Below, in pieces: positions 25,756-35,050 of a stretch of DNA of 64,000 bases; the first letter of the stretch is position 1, and each line of letters starts with the position of its first letter. The position numbers and the translations under genes are program-made. Source of the DNA: Vibrio harveyi NBRC 15634 = ATCC 14126 = KCTC 12724 (GTDB lineage Bacteria; Pseudomonadota; Gammaproteobacteria; Enterobacterales; Vibrionaceae); the NCBI RefSeq assembly GCF_001591145.1, contig NZ_BCUF01000034.1:1-64000 (forward strand). Direction: 5' to 3'. The notes under the pieces are model-generated. The model was not told the DNA's origin. It ran no database searches and saw only the letters and a list, made by a program, of their open reading frames with translations.

Positions 25756-27489
25756 ATGAATATTGCCATCATTACAGCTTGTCCAAGTGGTGTTGCGAAC
25801 AGCATCATTGCGGCAGGTCTACTAGAACAAGCAGCCGCTAAGTTAGGTTGGAATGCGAAGATTGAATGCCAATCAAGCGTGATTGAACCAACACGACTAA
25901 CAGAAGCTGACATTGAACAAGCAGAAGCGATCGTAATTGCGGCTAACACTCCAGTTGATACTTCTCGTTTCGTAGGTAAAAAAGTCTACTTATCAGATAT
26001 CAGCGACGTAGCTAAAGACGCATCTGCTTTCCTACAAACTGCAGTAGAAAGCGCAGCAACCTTAGCGCAAGCAACAACTATTGCGGCACCAGTTGAAAGT
26101 GCATCAGCGACGAAGAAAATCGTTGCAATTACGGCATGTCCAACAGGCGTAGCGCATACCTTCATGGCGGCAGAAGCACTGGAAGAAGAAGGCAAACGCC
26201 GCGGTCACCAAATCAAAGTGGAGACACGTGGTTCAGTAGGCGCGAAAAACCAACTCACTGACCAAGAAATCGCAGACGCAGATTTGGTAATCATCGCTGC
26301 CGACATCGAAGTGCCACTAGACCGCTTCAACGGCAAGAAGATGTACCGCACTAAAACAGGTCCAGCTCTGAAGAAAACCTCAGAAGAGATGGACAAAGCG
26401 TTTGAACAAGCAACCGTATACCAACATTCTGGCTCATCAAGCGCGTCATCAGCGACTGAAGAGAAGAAAGGCGCATACAAACACCTAATGACAGGTGTAT
26501 CGCACATGCTCCCTGTGGTTGTTGCTGGTGGTTTGATCATCGCCCTATCCTTCGTATTTGGTATTGAAGCGTTTAAAGAAGAAGGCACATTAGCGGCTGC
26601 TCTGATGAACATTGGTGGCGGCTCCGCTTTTGCTCTGATGATTCCTGTACTTGCAGGTTACATCGCATTCTCAATTGCTGACCGTCCAGGTCTGGCTCCG
26701 GGTCTTGTCGGCGGTATGCTTGCAAGCTCAACTGGCGCTGGTTTCCTTGGTGGTATCGCTGCGGGTTTCATTGCTGGTTATGCCGCGAAGTTCCTTGCAG
26801 ATAAAGTGAAACTTCCACAATCGATGGAAGCACTTAAACCGATTCTGATCATCCCATTTGTGGCAACCTTGTTCACTGGCCTAGTTATGATTTACATCGT
26901 AGGTGGTCCGGTATCAGGCATCATGAACGGTCTGACAGACTTCCTAAACAACATGGGTTCTGACAGTGCTGTACTACTAGGTGTTATCCTTGGCGCAATG
27001 ATGTGTTTCGACTTGGGTGGCCCAGTAAACAAAGCAGCTTACGCATTCGGTGTAGGTCTATTGGCTTCTCAAACTTACGCTCCTATGGCTGCAATCATGG
27101 CGGCAGGTATGGTTCCAGCACTTGGTATGGGTCTAGCGACATTTATTGCGAAAAACAAATTTGAACAAAGCGAGCGTGAAGCAGGTAAAGCATCATTCGT
27201 TCTTGGTTTGTGCTTTATCTCTGAAGGTGCAATCCCATTCGCTGCGAAAGATCCAATGCGTGTAATCCCATCATGTATGGCGGGTGGCGCACTAACGGGT
27301 GCACTATCTATGCTGTTCGGTGCAAAACTAATGGCACCACACGGTGGTCTGTTCGTACTGCTAATCCCTAACGCAATTTCTCCGGTATTGATGTACTTGG
27401 TAGCAATCGCAGCAGGTACAGTGGTAACAGGTTTCACTTACGCGTTCCTAAAGAACAAAGCAGAAGCGAAACAACAAGCTGCTGCTTAA
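25756..27489 (+). CDS. fruA: PTS fructose-specific IIB'BC component
   Basis: A 577-residue fructose permease that imports fructose as fructose-1-phosphate. Two IIB modules stand in tandem. B' (about 1-100) has TACPSGVANS and B (about 118-215) has the phospho-Cys TACPTGVAHTFMAAEAL. An Ala/Ser-rich linker leads to the membrane IIC domain (about 240-570, eight or more helices; conserved GGPVNKAAYAFG and SEGAIPFAAKDP). B' here keeps a cysteine at the position equivalent to the phosphorylated one of B. Last gene of fruBKA. Confidence 0.97.
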   Translation: MNIAIITACPSGVANSIIAAGLLEQAAAKLGWNAKIECQSSVIEPTRLTEADIEQAEAIVIAANTPVDTSRFVGKKVYLSDISDVAKDASAFLQTAVESAATLAQATTIAAPVESASATKKIVAITACPTGVAHTFMAAEALEEEGKRRGHQIKVETRGSVGAKNQLTDQEIADADLVIIAADIEVPLDRFNGKKMYRTKTGPALKKTSEEMDKAFEQATVYQHSGSSSASSATEEKKGAYKHLMTGVSHMLPVVVAGGLIIALSFVFGIEAFKEEGTLAAALMNIGGGSAFALMIPVLAGYIAFSIADRPGLAPGLVGGMLASSTGAGFLGGIAAGFIAGYAAKFLADKVKLPQSMEALKPILIIPFVATLFTGLVMIYIVGGPVSGIMNGLTDFLNNMGSDSAVLLGVILGAMMCFDLGGPVNKAAYAFGVGLLASQTYAPMAAIMAAGMVPALGMGLATFIAKNKFEQSEREAGKASFVLGLCFISEGAIPFAAKDPMRVIPSCMAGGALTGALSMLFGAKLMAPHGGLFVLLIPNAISPVLMYLVAIAAGTVVTGFTYAFLKNKAEAKQQAAA

Positions 27490-27541
27490 TCGTCAACGGT
27501 CAGCTTGTGCTCACCTAGGCAACGATTGATTAACGATTAAC

Positions 27542-27604
27542 AATGCCTCCCTCGATTTGGCATTCGACACCTCCCTCTGCTTCGGCATTGGGAGGTGTTT
27601 TTTA
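27542..27604 (+). terminator. Double-hairpin terminator after fruBKA
   Basis: A small AATGCC/GGCATT hairpin (27542-27563) is followed by ACACCTCCC/GGGAGGTGT (27567-27598) and a T-run. Confidence 0.8.
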
Positions 27605-27664
27605 TTGTAGAGAGACGAACAGAAGCGTGGTCAGATAACTAAATATGAAAAAACGAATGGATGA

Positions 27665-28159
27665 CTAAATGCGGTAACAAACAAAGTTACTTTCCTCTGC
27701 TTCGCTTTGATTGAAAAAGAACAAACGGTCATTTTCAACTTTATAAATAAAGTCCGTTTTCGTTCCAACATACGAGTTCATGTCGCGGATAAACACTTCA
27801 CTTTCTGTCGGTTGGTGATTCCAGCTTACCTTTTGATAATCCACTGATAACTCATGCCCATCGACCTTATACTTACCATTGAAAATCATTTCGTATTCTT
27901 TACTTTCACCCGTCTTAGTCAGAAGTGAACCTTTTTGAAAGATATACATATCCCTATCGGAGCTAAACACCACTACAGAGCGATCTTTGATGTGCTCGTA
28001 TCGTCGATAGCCTTTCGTGATAAAGTCCTCTTCATAGGTCGCACAAGCCCAGCGGGACCCAGTAATCTCATCCGACTGAAAGTACTTTTGATGTACGACA
28101 ACGCCAACTAAAACGAGTGTCAATCCGATATTAAGCACGGCAAGTTTGTTTATTTGCAT
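27665..28159 (-). CDS. Small membrane-anchored periplasmic partner of the ToxR-like regulator
   Basis: 164 residues. One N-terminal helix (about 7-24, LAVLNIGLTLVLVGVVV) without a cleavage site anchors a periplasmic domain of predicted beta character. Two cysteines, one near the start of that domain (WACATY) and one at the C-terminus (FVCYRI), could pair. Its start overlaps the end of the ToxR-like gene by 10 bp, so the two are translationally coupled. Size, topology and overlap are those of ToxS- and VtrC-type partners that stabilise or complete a sensory domain with the ToxR-like protein. Sequence itself is not recognised. Confidence 0.72.
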   Translation of the reverse strand: MQINKLAVLNIGLTLVLVGVVVHQKYFQSDEITGSRWACATYEEDFITKGYRRYEHIKDRSVVVFSSDRDMYIFQKGSLLTKTGESKEYEMIFNGKYKVDGHELSVDYQKVSWNHQPTESEVFIRDMNSYVGTKTDFIYKVENDRLFFFNQSEAEESNFVCYRI

Positions 28160-28977
28160 ATTGCGTCCGCCCTCCTCATGCTCTCCAAGATGGTCTCTTT
28201 TAACGATTCAATCTCAAGTGAGAAGTTAATGTAGTTGACGTTCTTATTGCTATTTTTAGCAAACGCAAAGGCACGCAAAATGTACGCACCTTCTTGATAA
28301 GCGGATTCGGAAACTCGTAAATAAACAATTGCCGGGCAGACAGGAAATGAATCCTCATTCAGACTGGTTGCCAAAGCCAAAAGATTAAGCTCATCATGTT
28401 TGAGGTCGTAAAAATAAAAGTCCGTTTCAGAGACGGAAAAGTCGTGATATTCAGAATTATTGAGGAAATCAGGATGTGGCGCGAAAGGACGAAAATACAA
28501 TACTGAACCAAGTGCTAAAACAAGTAGCAAGCTCAGCATTGGTGCCAAGTTCAATGCCTTATCTCGCGATTCAGTTGGTCTTTGAACAGAAGTTCTAACC
28601 GTTTCGGCGGACTCTGGTTCCAATGTTTCTAAATCCGGGATTTGTACTTTTTGTTTAGTGGGTTTAGCGTCGTCATCAATTTCTAGTAAATAACCAATTT
28701 TGCTAACGGTTTTTATCTTTACGCCTTTTGCATCCAACTGCCCTAGCTTCTTTCTCAAGCCCGAGATGACATTAGTTAGTGCTTGATCCGTGACTACCGA
28801 ACCATCCCAACACGTTTCAAATAACTCCTCTCGAGTGACATGAACACCCTGCTTTTCAATCAACAGGTTCAACACTTGATAAGGGAGCGGCCTTAACGGT
28901 ACATCACTGCCTCGTGAATTGGACAATTTCCTTGTCGTCGGATCGAGGATTAAATTGGCGAAATAGATTCTATGCAT
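28150..28977 (-). CDS. ToxR-like transmembrane transcriptional regulator
   Basis: 275 residues. The cytoplasmic N-terminus is an OmpR/ToxR-type winged helix (about 1-105: LRPLPYQVLNLLIEKQG, REELFETCWDG, LTNVISGLRKKLGQ, IKTVSKIGYLL). A linker, one membrane helix (about 142-160) and a periplasmic domain of about 110 residues with two cysteines (FPVCPA and ADAICK) follow. There is no receiver domain, so it should sense a periplasmic signal directly and bind DNA from the membrane, like ToxR, CadC and VtrA. The overlapping downstream gene is the likely partner. The divergent beta-barrel gene is a possible target. Confidence 0.88.
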   Translation of the reverse strand: MHRIYFANLILDPTTRKLSNSRGSDVPLRPLPYQVLNLLIEKQGVHVTREELFETCWDGSVVTDQALTNVISGLRKKLGQLDAKGVKIKTVSKIGYLLEIDDDAKPTKQKVQIPDLETLEPESAETVRTSVQRPTESRDKALNLAPMLSLLLVLALGSVLYFRPFAPHPDFLNNSEYHDFSVSETDFYFYDLKHDELNLLALATSLNEDSFPVCPAIVYLRVSESAYQEGAYILRAFAFAKNSNKNVNYINFSLEIESLKETILESMRRADAICK

Positions 28978-29283
28978 ACAGTCTCACTATTTTCTCAACT
29001 CCTTGAATTATAGGTTAGGTTTGCAAAATCAAATCAGAAATCTCTCAGTGTTCACAATTCACACCATCGCACTGAATCACCCAGCAGCTCTGCATTGCAT
29101 CATTAATAAATTACGATGAACAGCCACTGATTACACAAAAAACACACAATTTCGTAAGTATCTAAATCGATTGAAATTATTTGGTTTTTGTTTACTTTTA
29201 GTTTAGTTTTTCATCGCCTCACTCGGATAATGAACACTGTTTTAAACATAATAAGACAGACAGTAATACAGAGGTAAATAACA
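28978..29283. other. Divergent intergenic region, ToxR-like gene / beta-barrel gene
   Basis: About 306 bp. The half next to the beta-barrel gene is AT-rich with T-tracts (29170-29215, for example TTTACTTTTAGTTTAGTTTTTC), the kind of sequence ToxR-family winged helices bind. No single clean palindrome is seen. Confidence 0.4.
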
Positions 29284-29847
29284 ATGAAAAAAGCAGTCAT
29301 CCTTCTTCTAGCACTTGGCAGTATTCAAGCCCAAGCAAATGACTCAAAAGACGTGTCCGGTTTTTATTTGGGAGGCGGTATCGGTAATACTACCTATAGC
29401 GATGATGACCCATTCACACAGCTCGATGGTGACGGTACAACCTTTAAACTTATCGGAGGGTATCAGTTCAATCGTATCGTTGGTGTTGAAGCACAATACA
29501 CAGATTATGGTGATATTAAGCTTAAGCACACCCCGTTAGATTTGGATGTAAACAGTGTCTCCGTCGCGGCAAATATTGGTTATACCTTCGACAACGGTTT
29601 GCGACCATTTGCGACATTAGGCTTGGGATATATCTCGGTTGATATCCCGGAAGGGTTAGGACCTGACGAAGACGAGTTATTACTTCGCGTCGGCGCTGGT
29701 CTTGAATATACACCACATCAGCTTAGCAACATCACTTTCCGTGCGGCGTATGAGATGGACCACTTCAACGTCGATTCAACCCGTTCGAGCAAAGATACCG
29801 ACATCCAGATCGGCTCTTTCTATGCGGGCGCAACGTACAAGTTCTAA
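29284..29847 (+). CDS. Outer-membrane beta-barrel protein
   Basis: 187 residues with a signal peptide ending QAQA-ND. The mature part is a small OmpA/OmpX-like eight-strand barrel: alternating strands such as GFYLGGGIGNTTY, FKLIGGYQFNRIVGVEAQYTDYG, SVSVAANIGYTF, LRPFATLGLGYISV, and a C-terminal strand ending in Phe (FYAGATYKF) for the Bam machinery. An acidic loop near residue 120 is exposed. Probably structural or an adhesin/porin-like surface protein. It faces a ToxR-like regulator, and ToxR-family proteins commonly control outer-membrane proteins. Confidence 0.82.
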   Translation: MKKAVILLLALGSIQAQANDSKDVSGFYLGGGIGNTTYSDDDPFTQLDGDGTTFKLIGGYQFNRIVGVEAQYTDYGDIKLKHTPLDLDVNSVSVAANIGYTFDNGLRPFATLGLGYISVDIPEGLGPDEDELLLRVGAGLEYTPHQLSNITFRAAYEMDHFNVDSTRSSKDTDIQIGSFYAGATYKF

Positions 29848-29880
29848 TAATCAAAGAAAAAGCAAACACATAGAAACCAC

Positions 29881-29929
29881 AAAGGGCGACACTAATTTTA
29901 ATAGCTGTCGCCCTTTTCTTGTTCGGGTC
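29881..29929 (+). terminator. Terminator after the beta-barrel gene
   Basis: An 11-bp stem, AAAGGGCGACA/TGTCGCCCTTT, with a T-rich tail. Confidence 0.85.
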
Positions 29930-29973
29930 TGTTTAACCGATACATATTTTCTCATCATGTACTTTTGTACGAC

Positions 29974-30690
29974 CTACTTCTGCATCGGTACCGCTTCAAT
30001 ATCGACATCCCCCGTGTTCATGTCTACCGTCGCTTGGTAGACACTGTGTGGGTCGCCGTAATGCTTAAACGTAAAATGATAAACATTGGCTGGCGTCCAA
30101 ATTTCTTGGTCTTCTGCCGGCATAATGTCATAACCATCTTGCTGGTAAAGTTCAGTTGCCATCACATAAGCAAGCGCAGTCTGTACCTTAGTATCACGGT
30201 CAATTTTTGGCTCTAACGACGGGTTACTTGGGTAAGTGTTACCATTGAAGCTCATTTGACGATAAGCGCCGTTGCTCCACACAATAAAGTCTTGCCAACC
30301 ATTGCTGTAACTGTCAGCCAAAACAACAGGCGTTCTAGTAACTGACATGCGGTTAAGAACCTTGCCGTTGTTGTCAAACATATACGCGCTACAACCGCCA
30401 CTGCCGCAGAAATAGCGATCTTGAAGCAAGACAAAGTGCTCCGCTACTCCATCGCTATTTAAATCCGCGGAGCCTGTTAGGTAACGAATTTTATCGTTTT
30501 CTAAAGAAAGCCCTTCAGGGTTCAAAATGCTTTGGTCGATCCAAGTCGCGATAGTTACCGCATCGACACTTTTGATTTCCACAGGTGCTTCAGAAGCTGT
30601 GGTATTTGTAGAAACACTGTCTGTAGAAGAACAGCCAATAAGCGTTAATGAACCTAGAAGGAAGAGTCCGTGTAATCCACGATTTATCAT
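29974..30690 (-). CDS. Hypothetical lipoprotein
   Basis: 238 residues with a lipoprotein signal ending LTLIGC (Cys20), then a Ser/Thr-rich spacer. The segment GSADLNSDGVAEHFVL resembles the Asp-rich calcium-binding or FG-GAP-like loops found in VCBS-type repeats, and CGSGGCSAYMFDN may hold a disulfide. No enzyme family is recognised. It is convergent with the beta-barrel gene. Probably periplasmic, membrane-anchored, function unknown. Confidence 0.7.
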   Translation of the reverse strand: MINRGLHGLFLLGSLTLIGCSSTDSVSTNTTASEAPVEIKSVDAVTIATWIDQSILNPEGLSLENDKIRYLTGSADLNSDGVAEHFVLLQDRYFCGSGGCSAYMFDNNGKVLNRMSVTRTPVVLADSYSNGWQDFIVWSNGAYRQMSFNGNTYPSNPSLEPKIDRDTKVQTALAYVMATELYQQDGYDIMPAEDQEIWTPANVYHFTFKHYGDPHSVYQATVDMNTGDVDIEAVPMQK

Positions 30691-30866
30691 TTGTGTTCGC
30701 TCTTTTAATCATGATGTTTTGTTAGTATACGCATCATTTATCAATCGCTTGCAAGAAAATCATAAAAATGCGTTAAGTGTTCACCAAACCACCCGCTTTG
30801 TCTTTTTCGCCTTTATCTACTCTTTTTCTTCTCAAATCTCGTTTCTCATCCCTATACGCCAAGATC

Positions 30867-30896
30867 AAAAAAGCCCTGAGGAAAATCCCCAGGGCT
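30867..30896 (-). terminator. Terminator of the RND efflux operon
   Basis: Stem AGCCCTGAGG/CCCCAGGGCT (one mismatch) with an AAAAT loop; the flanking A-run reads as a U-run on the minus strand. Confidence 0.8.
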
Positions 30897-30929
30897 AGGC
30901 AGGAATCTGACAGAAGTCAGGTTGGTCCC

Positions 30930-33900
30930 TTATGCAGTGGTTGGTTTGATCTTAAACAGAATTGCAAACATGACTGGAACGACAATCAATGTTAGCACTG
31001 TAGCAAAACCAAGGCCTGCCATAATCGTAATCGCCATTGAACCGAAGAAGGCATCAAACACGAGTGGAATCATACCCAGAATCGTTGTCAGTGCCGCCAT
31101 ACTTACTGGACGAACACGGCTAATCGCACTATCAACAATGGCTAAGTAAGGATCCTTGCCCGATTCTAGCTCAAGGTTAATCTGGTCTAGAAGTACGATA
31201 CCGTTTTTCAGAATCATACCGCTTAAGCTCAGCAGACCAAGGAAAGCAGTAAAGCTGAATGGCATGTTTGTCGTCAGAAGACCAAACGCCACACCGATGA
31301 TAGACAACGGCACCGTGAACCAAATAACCAGTGGTTTCTTTAATGAGTTAAACAGAAGCATCGTAATGATGAACATTAATAGGTAACCCATTGGCAATGA
31401 GCCAAACAGCCCTTCTTGCGCATCTTTTGATGACTCGTATTCACCACCCCAAGTAATTTCGTACCCCTCTGGAATGTGTAGCGCCATCACTTTTGGTTGT
31501 ACACGAGCAAACAAGCTTGCCGCGGTATCGTCACTCAATACGTCGTGGTCAGCCAGTACCGTTAGAGTACGTTTACGGTCACGACGTTGAATCAACGGCT
31601 CATCCCAATCCAATTTCACACCGTCAATCACTTGATCAACTGGGATGTACGTCTGTAACGATGGACTCCAAATGTTCACGTTTTGCAGCGATTCAAAGTC
31701 AACACGCTCCGCTTCTGGTAGACGCGTCATGATAGGCAGAATATGCGTACCATCGCGCAAGAAGCCTAGTGTGCTACCGCCAAACGCCATTTGTAGCGTA
31801 CTTGAAAGATCTTGCTTCGAAATACCTAAGCGACGCGCTTTTGATTCGTTAAATACCGGTACAAGCTCTTTAGTACGCTCACGCCAATCATGACGAATAT
31901 TGCGAGCGCCTGGGTCAGTGTGCAGAATGTCTTCTACTTGTACTGCTAGCTCACGCAGCACTTGTGGATCTGGACCAGTAATACGTGCCTCAATCTTAGA
32001 AGCTGGCGACGGACCAAACTCCATCAGCTTGAACTGGAACGTTGGCTTATCAAACGTCTTCGCTAGATTGTCGTCTAGCTTGTGCAGAAGCTTGAACATG
32101 TTGTCACGGTCAGTAGTACGAACTTGGAACTGTGCGTAAGCTTCGTAACTCTTTTCCGGCTGGTAAGTCAGAGCGAAACGCTGCAAACCTTGACCAATCG
32201 ACGCAGAAACAAAATCAATGTCATCTTGCGTACGAATGTAGCTTTCTACTTCTTCTGCTTTCTTGATGGTTTCACGAATATCTGTGCCTTCAGGCATCCA
32301 CATATCAACGTAGAACATCGGTGTATTTGAAGGTGGGAAGAACTGTTGCTTAACACTACCAAACGCAACCACTGCACCCACAAGCAACGCCACCATGCCT
32401 GCAACGGTCAACCAACGGAAACGAAGAGCAAGCTTCAAAGACGCACCAAATGCAACGAATAACCAGCCTTTGTATGGGTCTTCGTCTTCAGCATCCGCGC
32501 CTTTGTCTTCTTCTTTCAATAGAAGATCCGCTAGGAAAGGCGTTAGCGTAATTGCAGTAATCCAGCTTAAAAATAGCGAGAAACACAATACCCAGAACAA
32601 CGAGCCCATAAACTCACCCGTCGCGTCTTGAGATAAACCGATAGGTGCGAAAGCAGTGATCGCAATAACGGTAGCACCAAGTAATGGCCACTGGGTTTGT
32701 TTTACAATATCCGTTGCCGCTTGAACTTTAGTACGACCCTTCTTAAGACCAACCAATATCCCTTCGACAACAACAATGGCATTGTCCACTAGCATACCGA
32801 GGGCAATGATAAGCGCCCCCAGCGAGATACGGTGCAGCTCGATATTGTTGTAGTTCATTAATATGAAGGTACCAAATACCGTCAACAGCAGAACCAAACC
32901 AATGATCAAACCACTACGCAAACCCATGGTGAACAACAGTACAATAATTACGATCGCAACCGCTTCTGCCAAGCTAATAACAAACGCTTTTACCGAGTCA
33001 TCCACTTCTTGTGACTGGTTGTAGAAATAGTTCATATCGATACCAGCAGGCTTGATCGTTTCAAGGCTTGCCAGTTCCGCTTCAATACGTTGCCCCACTT
33101 CTACCACGTTCACACCTGACGCAAACGAGATACCAATGTTGATCGCTTTCTTACCGTTGAACAATAGAACATTGCCCGGCTTTTCTTGAATGCCACGGCT
33201 GATGGTTGCAACATCTTTTAGGCGGATCAGATTACCTGTATCACGACCGTGAATAATCAGGTTTTCCAAGGCTTCTACGGTGTTTAGCGTGCCGCTAGGA
33301 CGAATAATTAGACTCTCGCCGTTCACCATCACTTCACCAGCAGAAACCACATTGTTCTGTTGGTTCAGCAAACCAGAGATCACGTTCATGTCGAGGTTAA
33401 GCGCAGCTAAACGATCAAGAGAGATTTCAACGAAAAGCATCTCTTGCTGATCACCAGCAATGTCCACTTTGCCCACACCGTCGATAAGTTCAAGCTCACG
33501 CGTAAGTTGGTCCGCGTAACGCTTTAGTTCGATGTAATCGTAGTCATCACCTGTGAGCATTAACATCACGCCGTACACGTCGCCAAAGTCATCAATGATT
33601 TGCAGAGATTGAACACCTTGCGGCAAAGTTGGTTGCAAATCGTTGATCTTACGACGCATTTCATCCCAGATCTGCGGCAGTTCATCAGGACCGTAGTCCA
33701 TCTTCATGCTCACCATAATCTGTGACATACCACTCGAAGACGTTGACGTAATCTTATCGATATAAGGCAACTTACGGATCTCTTTTTCAAGCGGATAAGT
33801 CAGTTCTTCTTCCACTTCTTTAGAGGTCGCGCCCGGATAAGTCGCAATCACCATCGCATCCTTAATGGTAAATGCCGGGTCTTCTAATCGACCAAGTTCT

Positions 33901-33989
33901 AAGAACGACGTTACACCGCCGATCGCAAGAATAACGATAAACAGCCAGCTGATGACTTTGTTCTTAATTGAGTATTCAGCAATGCTCAT
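30930..33989 (-). CDS. RND efflux pump inner-membrane transporter
   Basis: A 1,019-residue AcrB-type H+/drug antiporter. It has the usual two sets of helices and two large periplasmic loops. The N-terminus begins MSIAEYSIKNKVISWLF. The proton-relay region reads LGMLVDNAIVVVEG, with one Asp where AcrB has two. PYP-like YPGATSKEVEEELTYPLEKEI marks the porter domain. It is the last gene of a three-gene operon; its ATG overlaps the preceding stop by one base (TAATG). Organisation with two adaptor genes resembles Vibrio VmeTUV/VexIJK-type pumps. No outer-membrane channel gene is adjacent, so it probably uses a TolC encoded elsewhere. Confidence 0.94.
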   Translation of the reverse strand: MSIAEYSIKNKVISWLFIVILAIGGVTSFLELGRLEDPAFTIKDAMVIATYPGATSKEVEEELTYPLEKEIRKLPYIDKITSTSSSGMSQIMVSMKMDYGPDELPQIWDEMRRKINDLQPTLPQGVQSLQIIDDFGDVYGVMLMLTGDDYDYIELKRYADQLTRELELIDGVGKVDIAGDQQEMLFVEISLDRLAALNLDMNVISGLLNQQNNVVSAGEVMVNGESLIIRPSGTLNTVEALENLIIHGRDTGNLIRLKDVATISRGIQEKPGNVLLFNGKKAINIGISFASGVNVVEVGQRIEAELASLETIKPAGIDMNYFYNQSQEVDDSVKAFVISLAEAVAIVIIVLLFTMGLRSGLIIGLVLLLTVFGTFILMNYNNIELHRISLGALIIALGMLVDNAIVVVEGILVGLKKGRTKVQAATDIVKQTQWPLLGATVIAITAFAPIGLSQDATGEFMGSLFWVLCFSLFLSWITAITLTPFLADLLLKEEDKGADAEDEDPYKGWLFVAFGASLKLALRFRWLTVAGMVALLVGAVVAFGSVKQQFFPPSNTPMFYVDMWMPEGTDIRETIKKAEEVESYIRTQDDIDFVSASIGQGLQRFALTYQPEKSYEAYAQFQVRTTDRDNMFKLLHKLDDNLAKTFDKPTFQFKLMEFGPSPASKIEARITGPDPQVLRELAVQVEDILHTDPGARNIRHDWRERTKELVPVFNESKARRLGISKQDLSSTLQMAFGGSTLGFLRDGTHILPIMTRLPEAERVDFESLQNVNIWSPSLQTYIPVDQVIDGVKLDWDEPLIQRRDRKRTLTVLADHDVLSDDTAASLFARVQPKVMALHIPEGYEITWGGEYESSKDAQEGLFGSLPMGYLLMFIITMLLFNSLKKPLVIWFTVPLSIIGVAFGLLTTNMPFSFTAFLGLLSLSGMILKNGIVLLDQINLELESGKDPYLAIVDSAISRVRPVSMAALTTILGMIPLVFDAFFGSMAITIMAGLGFATVLTLIVVPVMFAILFKIKPTTA

Positions 33990-35050
33990 TATTGTACTTT
34001 CTCCACCACGTCCACATGCTTACCTTCACGAAGTTTGCGTAAGCTGGAATTCACTAATACATCGCCTTGAGCAACACCCGAGGACACAATCGCACCTTCA
34101 CCATTAACTTGATTGATGGTCACAGCAACTTTTGTGACCGCGTCACCATTTAATTTCCAAACGAAAAACTCACCGTCATGGCTGCCCGCTTGCAGCGCTG
34201 TCATTGGGATGTTGTAGCCATCAATAGACGTAATGCCTGCCGCTACCATATCAACCGACACGCTTACGCTTGTGCCCGGCAGAATTTCTTGTTCAGGCTG
34301 AGGCATCGTTAGGTACATTTGGTAAGTTTGTGTTTGCGCATTTGGCTCACTGGTGTGCTCCAAGTAGTTCAACTGATACCGCTTTTCATCACCAGAAAAC
34401 GTTGCTTGAGGTTGGTAACTCATGCTTTGAGTGTTTGGATTCACCATTGCTAATACGTTATCTGACAGTTCAATACGAACGTACACTTTGTCACTTTGAT
34501 AAAGGTTTAGAACCGGCTCACCAATCGCAACACGCTCGAAACGCTCTTTAAATACGTCAGAAACTTTGCCTGCAAACGGGGCAAACAAACGGGTGTAATT
34601 CAACTGGTTTGTCGCGTTATAGAAGTTCGCTTCTGCCAGCTCCTTGTTTGCCGTTAGTTCGTCTAGTTCCGCTTTCGAAATCATTTGGCGGCTGTGCAAC
34701 TCTTCCCCACGTTTTAGCTGACGAATAGCAAGCGTGTATTGCGCCTCGGCGTCATTGACTGCTTGCTTCTCTTTACTGTCATCGAGCTTAGCGATCATCT
34801 GACCTTCTTTGACTGTGTCACCAGCTTTCACCAACACATGTTGCACCTCACCGGCACGGCGAAACGCAATCGGAGTTTGTTCAGCAGGCACCACTTGTCC
34901 CTTAAAGGTACGGAACTGGCTCTTTACTGGAACATCGACAGAGACCGTCGACACATACAAAGGCTGCTCAGCAACGGCTTCTTCGTTGCTGTTACAACCA
35001 GTCAGCACTGCAAGCGCAATAGCAGAAACTGTAAATAGTGAACGTTTCAT
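33989..35050 (-). CDS. RND efflux adaptor (membrane fusion) protein 2
   Basis: 353 residues. The lipoprotein signal ends LTGC (Cys19). HlyD/AcrA-type domains follow: beta-barrel edge, split lipoyl domain (IAFRRAGEVQHVLVKAGDTVKEGQMIAKLD and FAPFAGKVSDVF) and an alpha-hairpin between them (about 90-150). It bridges the RND protein and the outer-membrane channel. The start overlaps the stop of adaptor 1 in TAATG, so translation is coupled. Confidence 0.93.
   Translation of the reverse strand: MKRSLFTVSAIALAVLTGCNSNEEAVAEQPLYVSTVSVDVPVKSQFRTFKGQVVPAEQTPIAFRRAGEVQHVLVKAGDTVKEGQMIAKLDDSKEKQAVNDAEAQYTLAIRQLKRGEELHSRQMISKAELDELTANKELAEANFYNATNQLNYTRLFAPFAGKVSDVFKERFERVAIGEPVLNLYQSDKVYVRIELSDNVLAMVNPNTQSMSYQPQATFSGDEKRYQLNYLEHTSEPNAQTQTYQMYLTMPQPEQEILPGTSVSVSVDMVAAGITSIDGYNIPMTALQAGSHDGEFFVWKLNGDAVTKVAVTINQVNGEGAIVSSGVAQGDVLVNSSLRKLREGKHVDVVEKVQ

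Noticed and set aside
30777..31149. Plus-strand frames around the end of the RND gene
   Set aside because: They overlap the operon terminator and lie antisense to the transporter.
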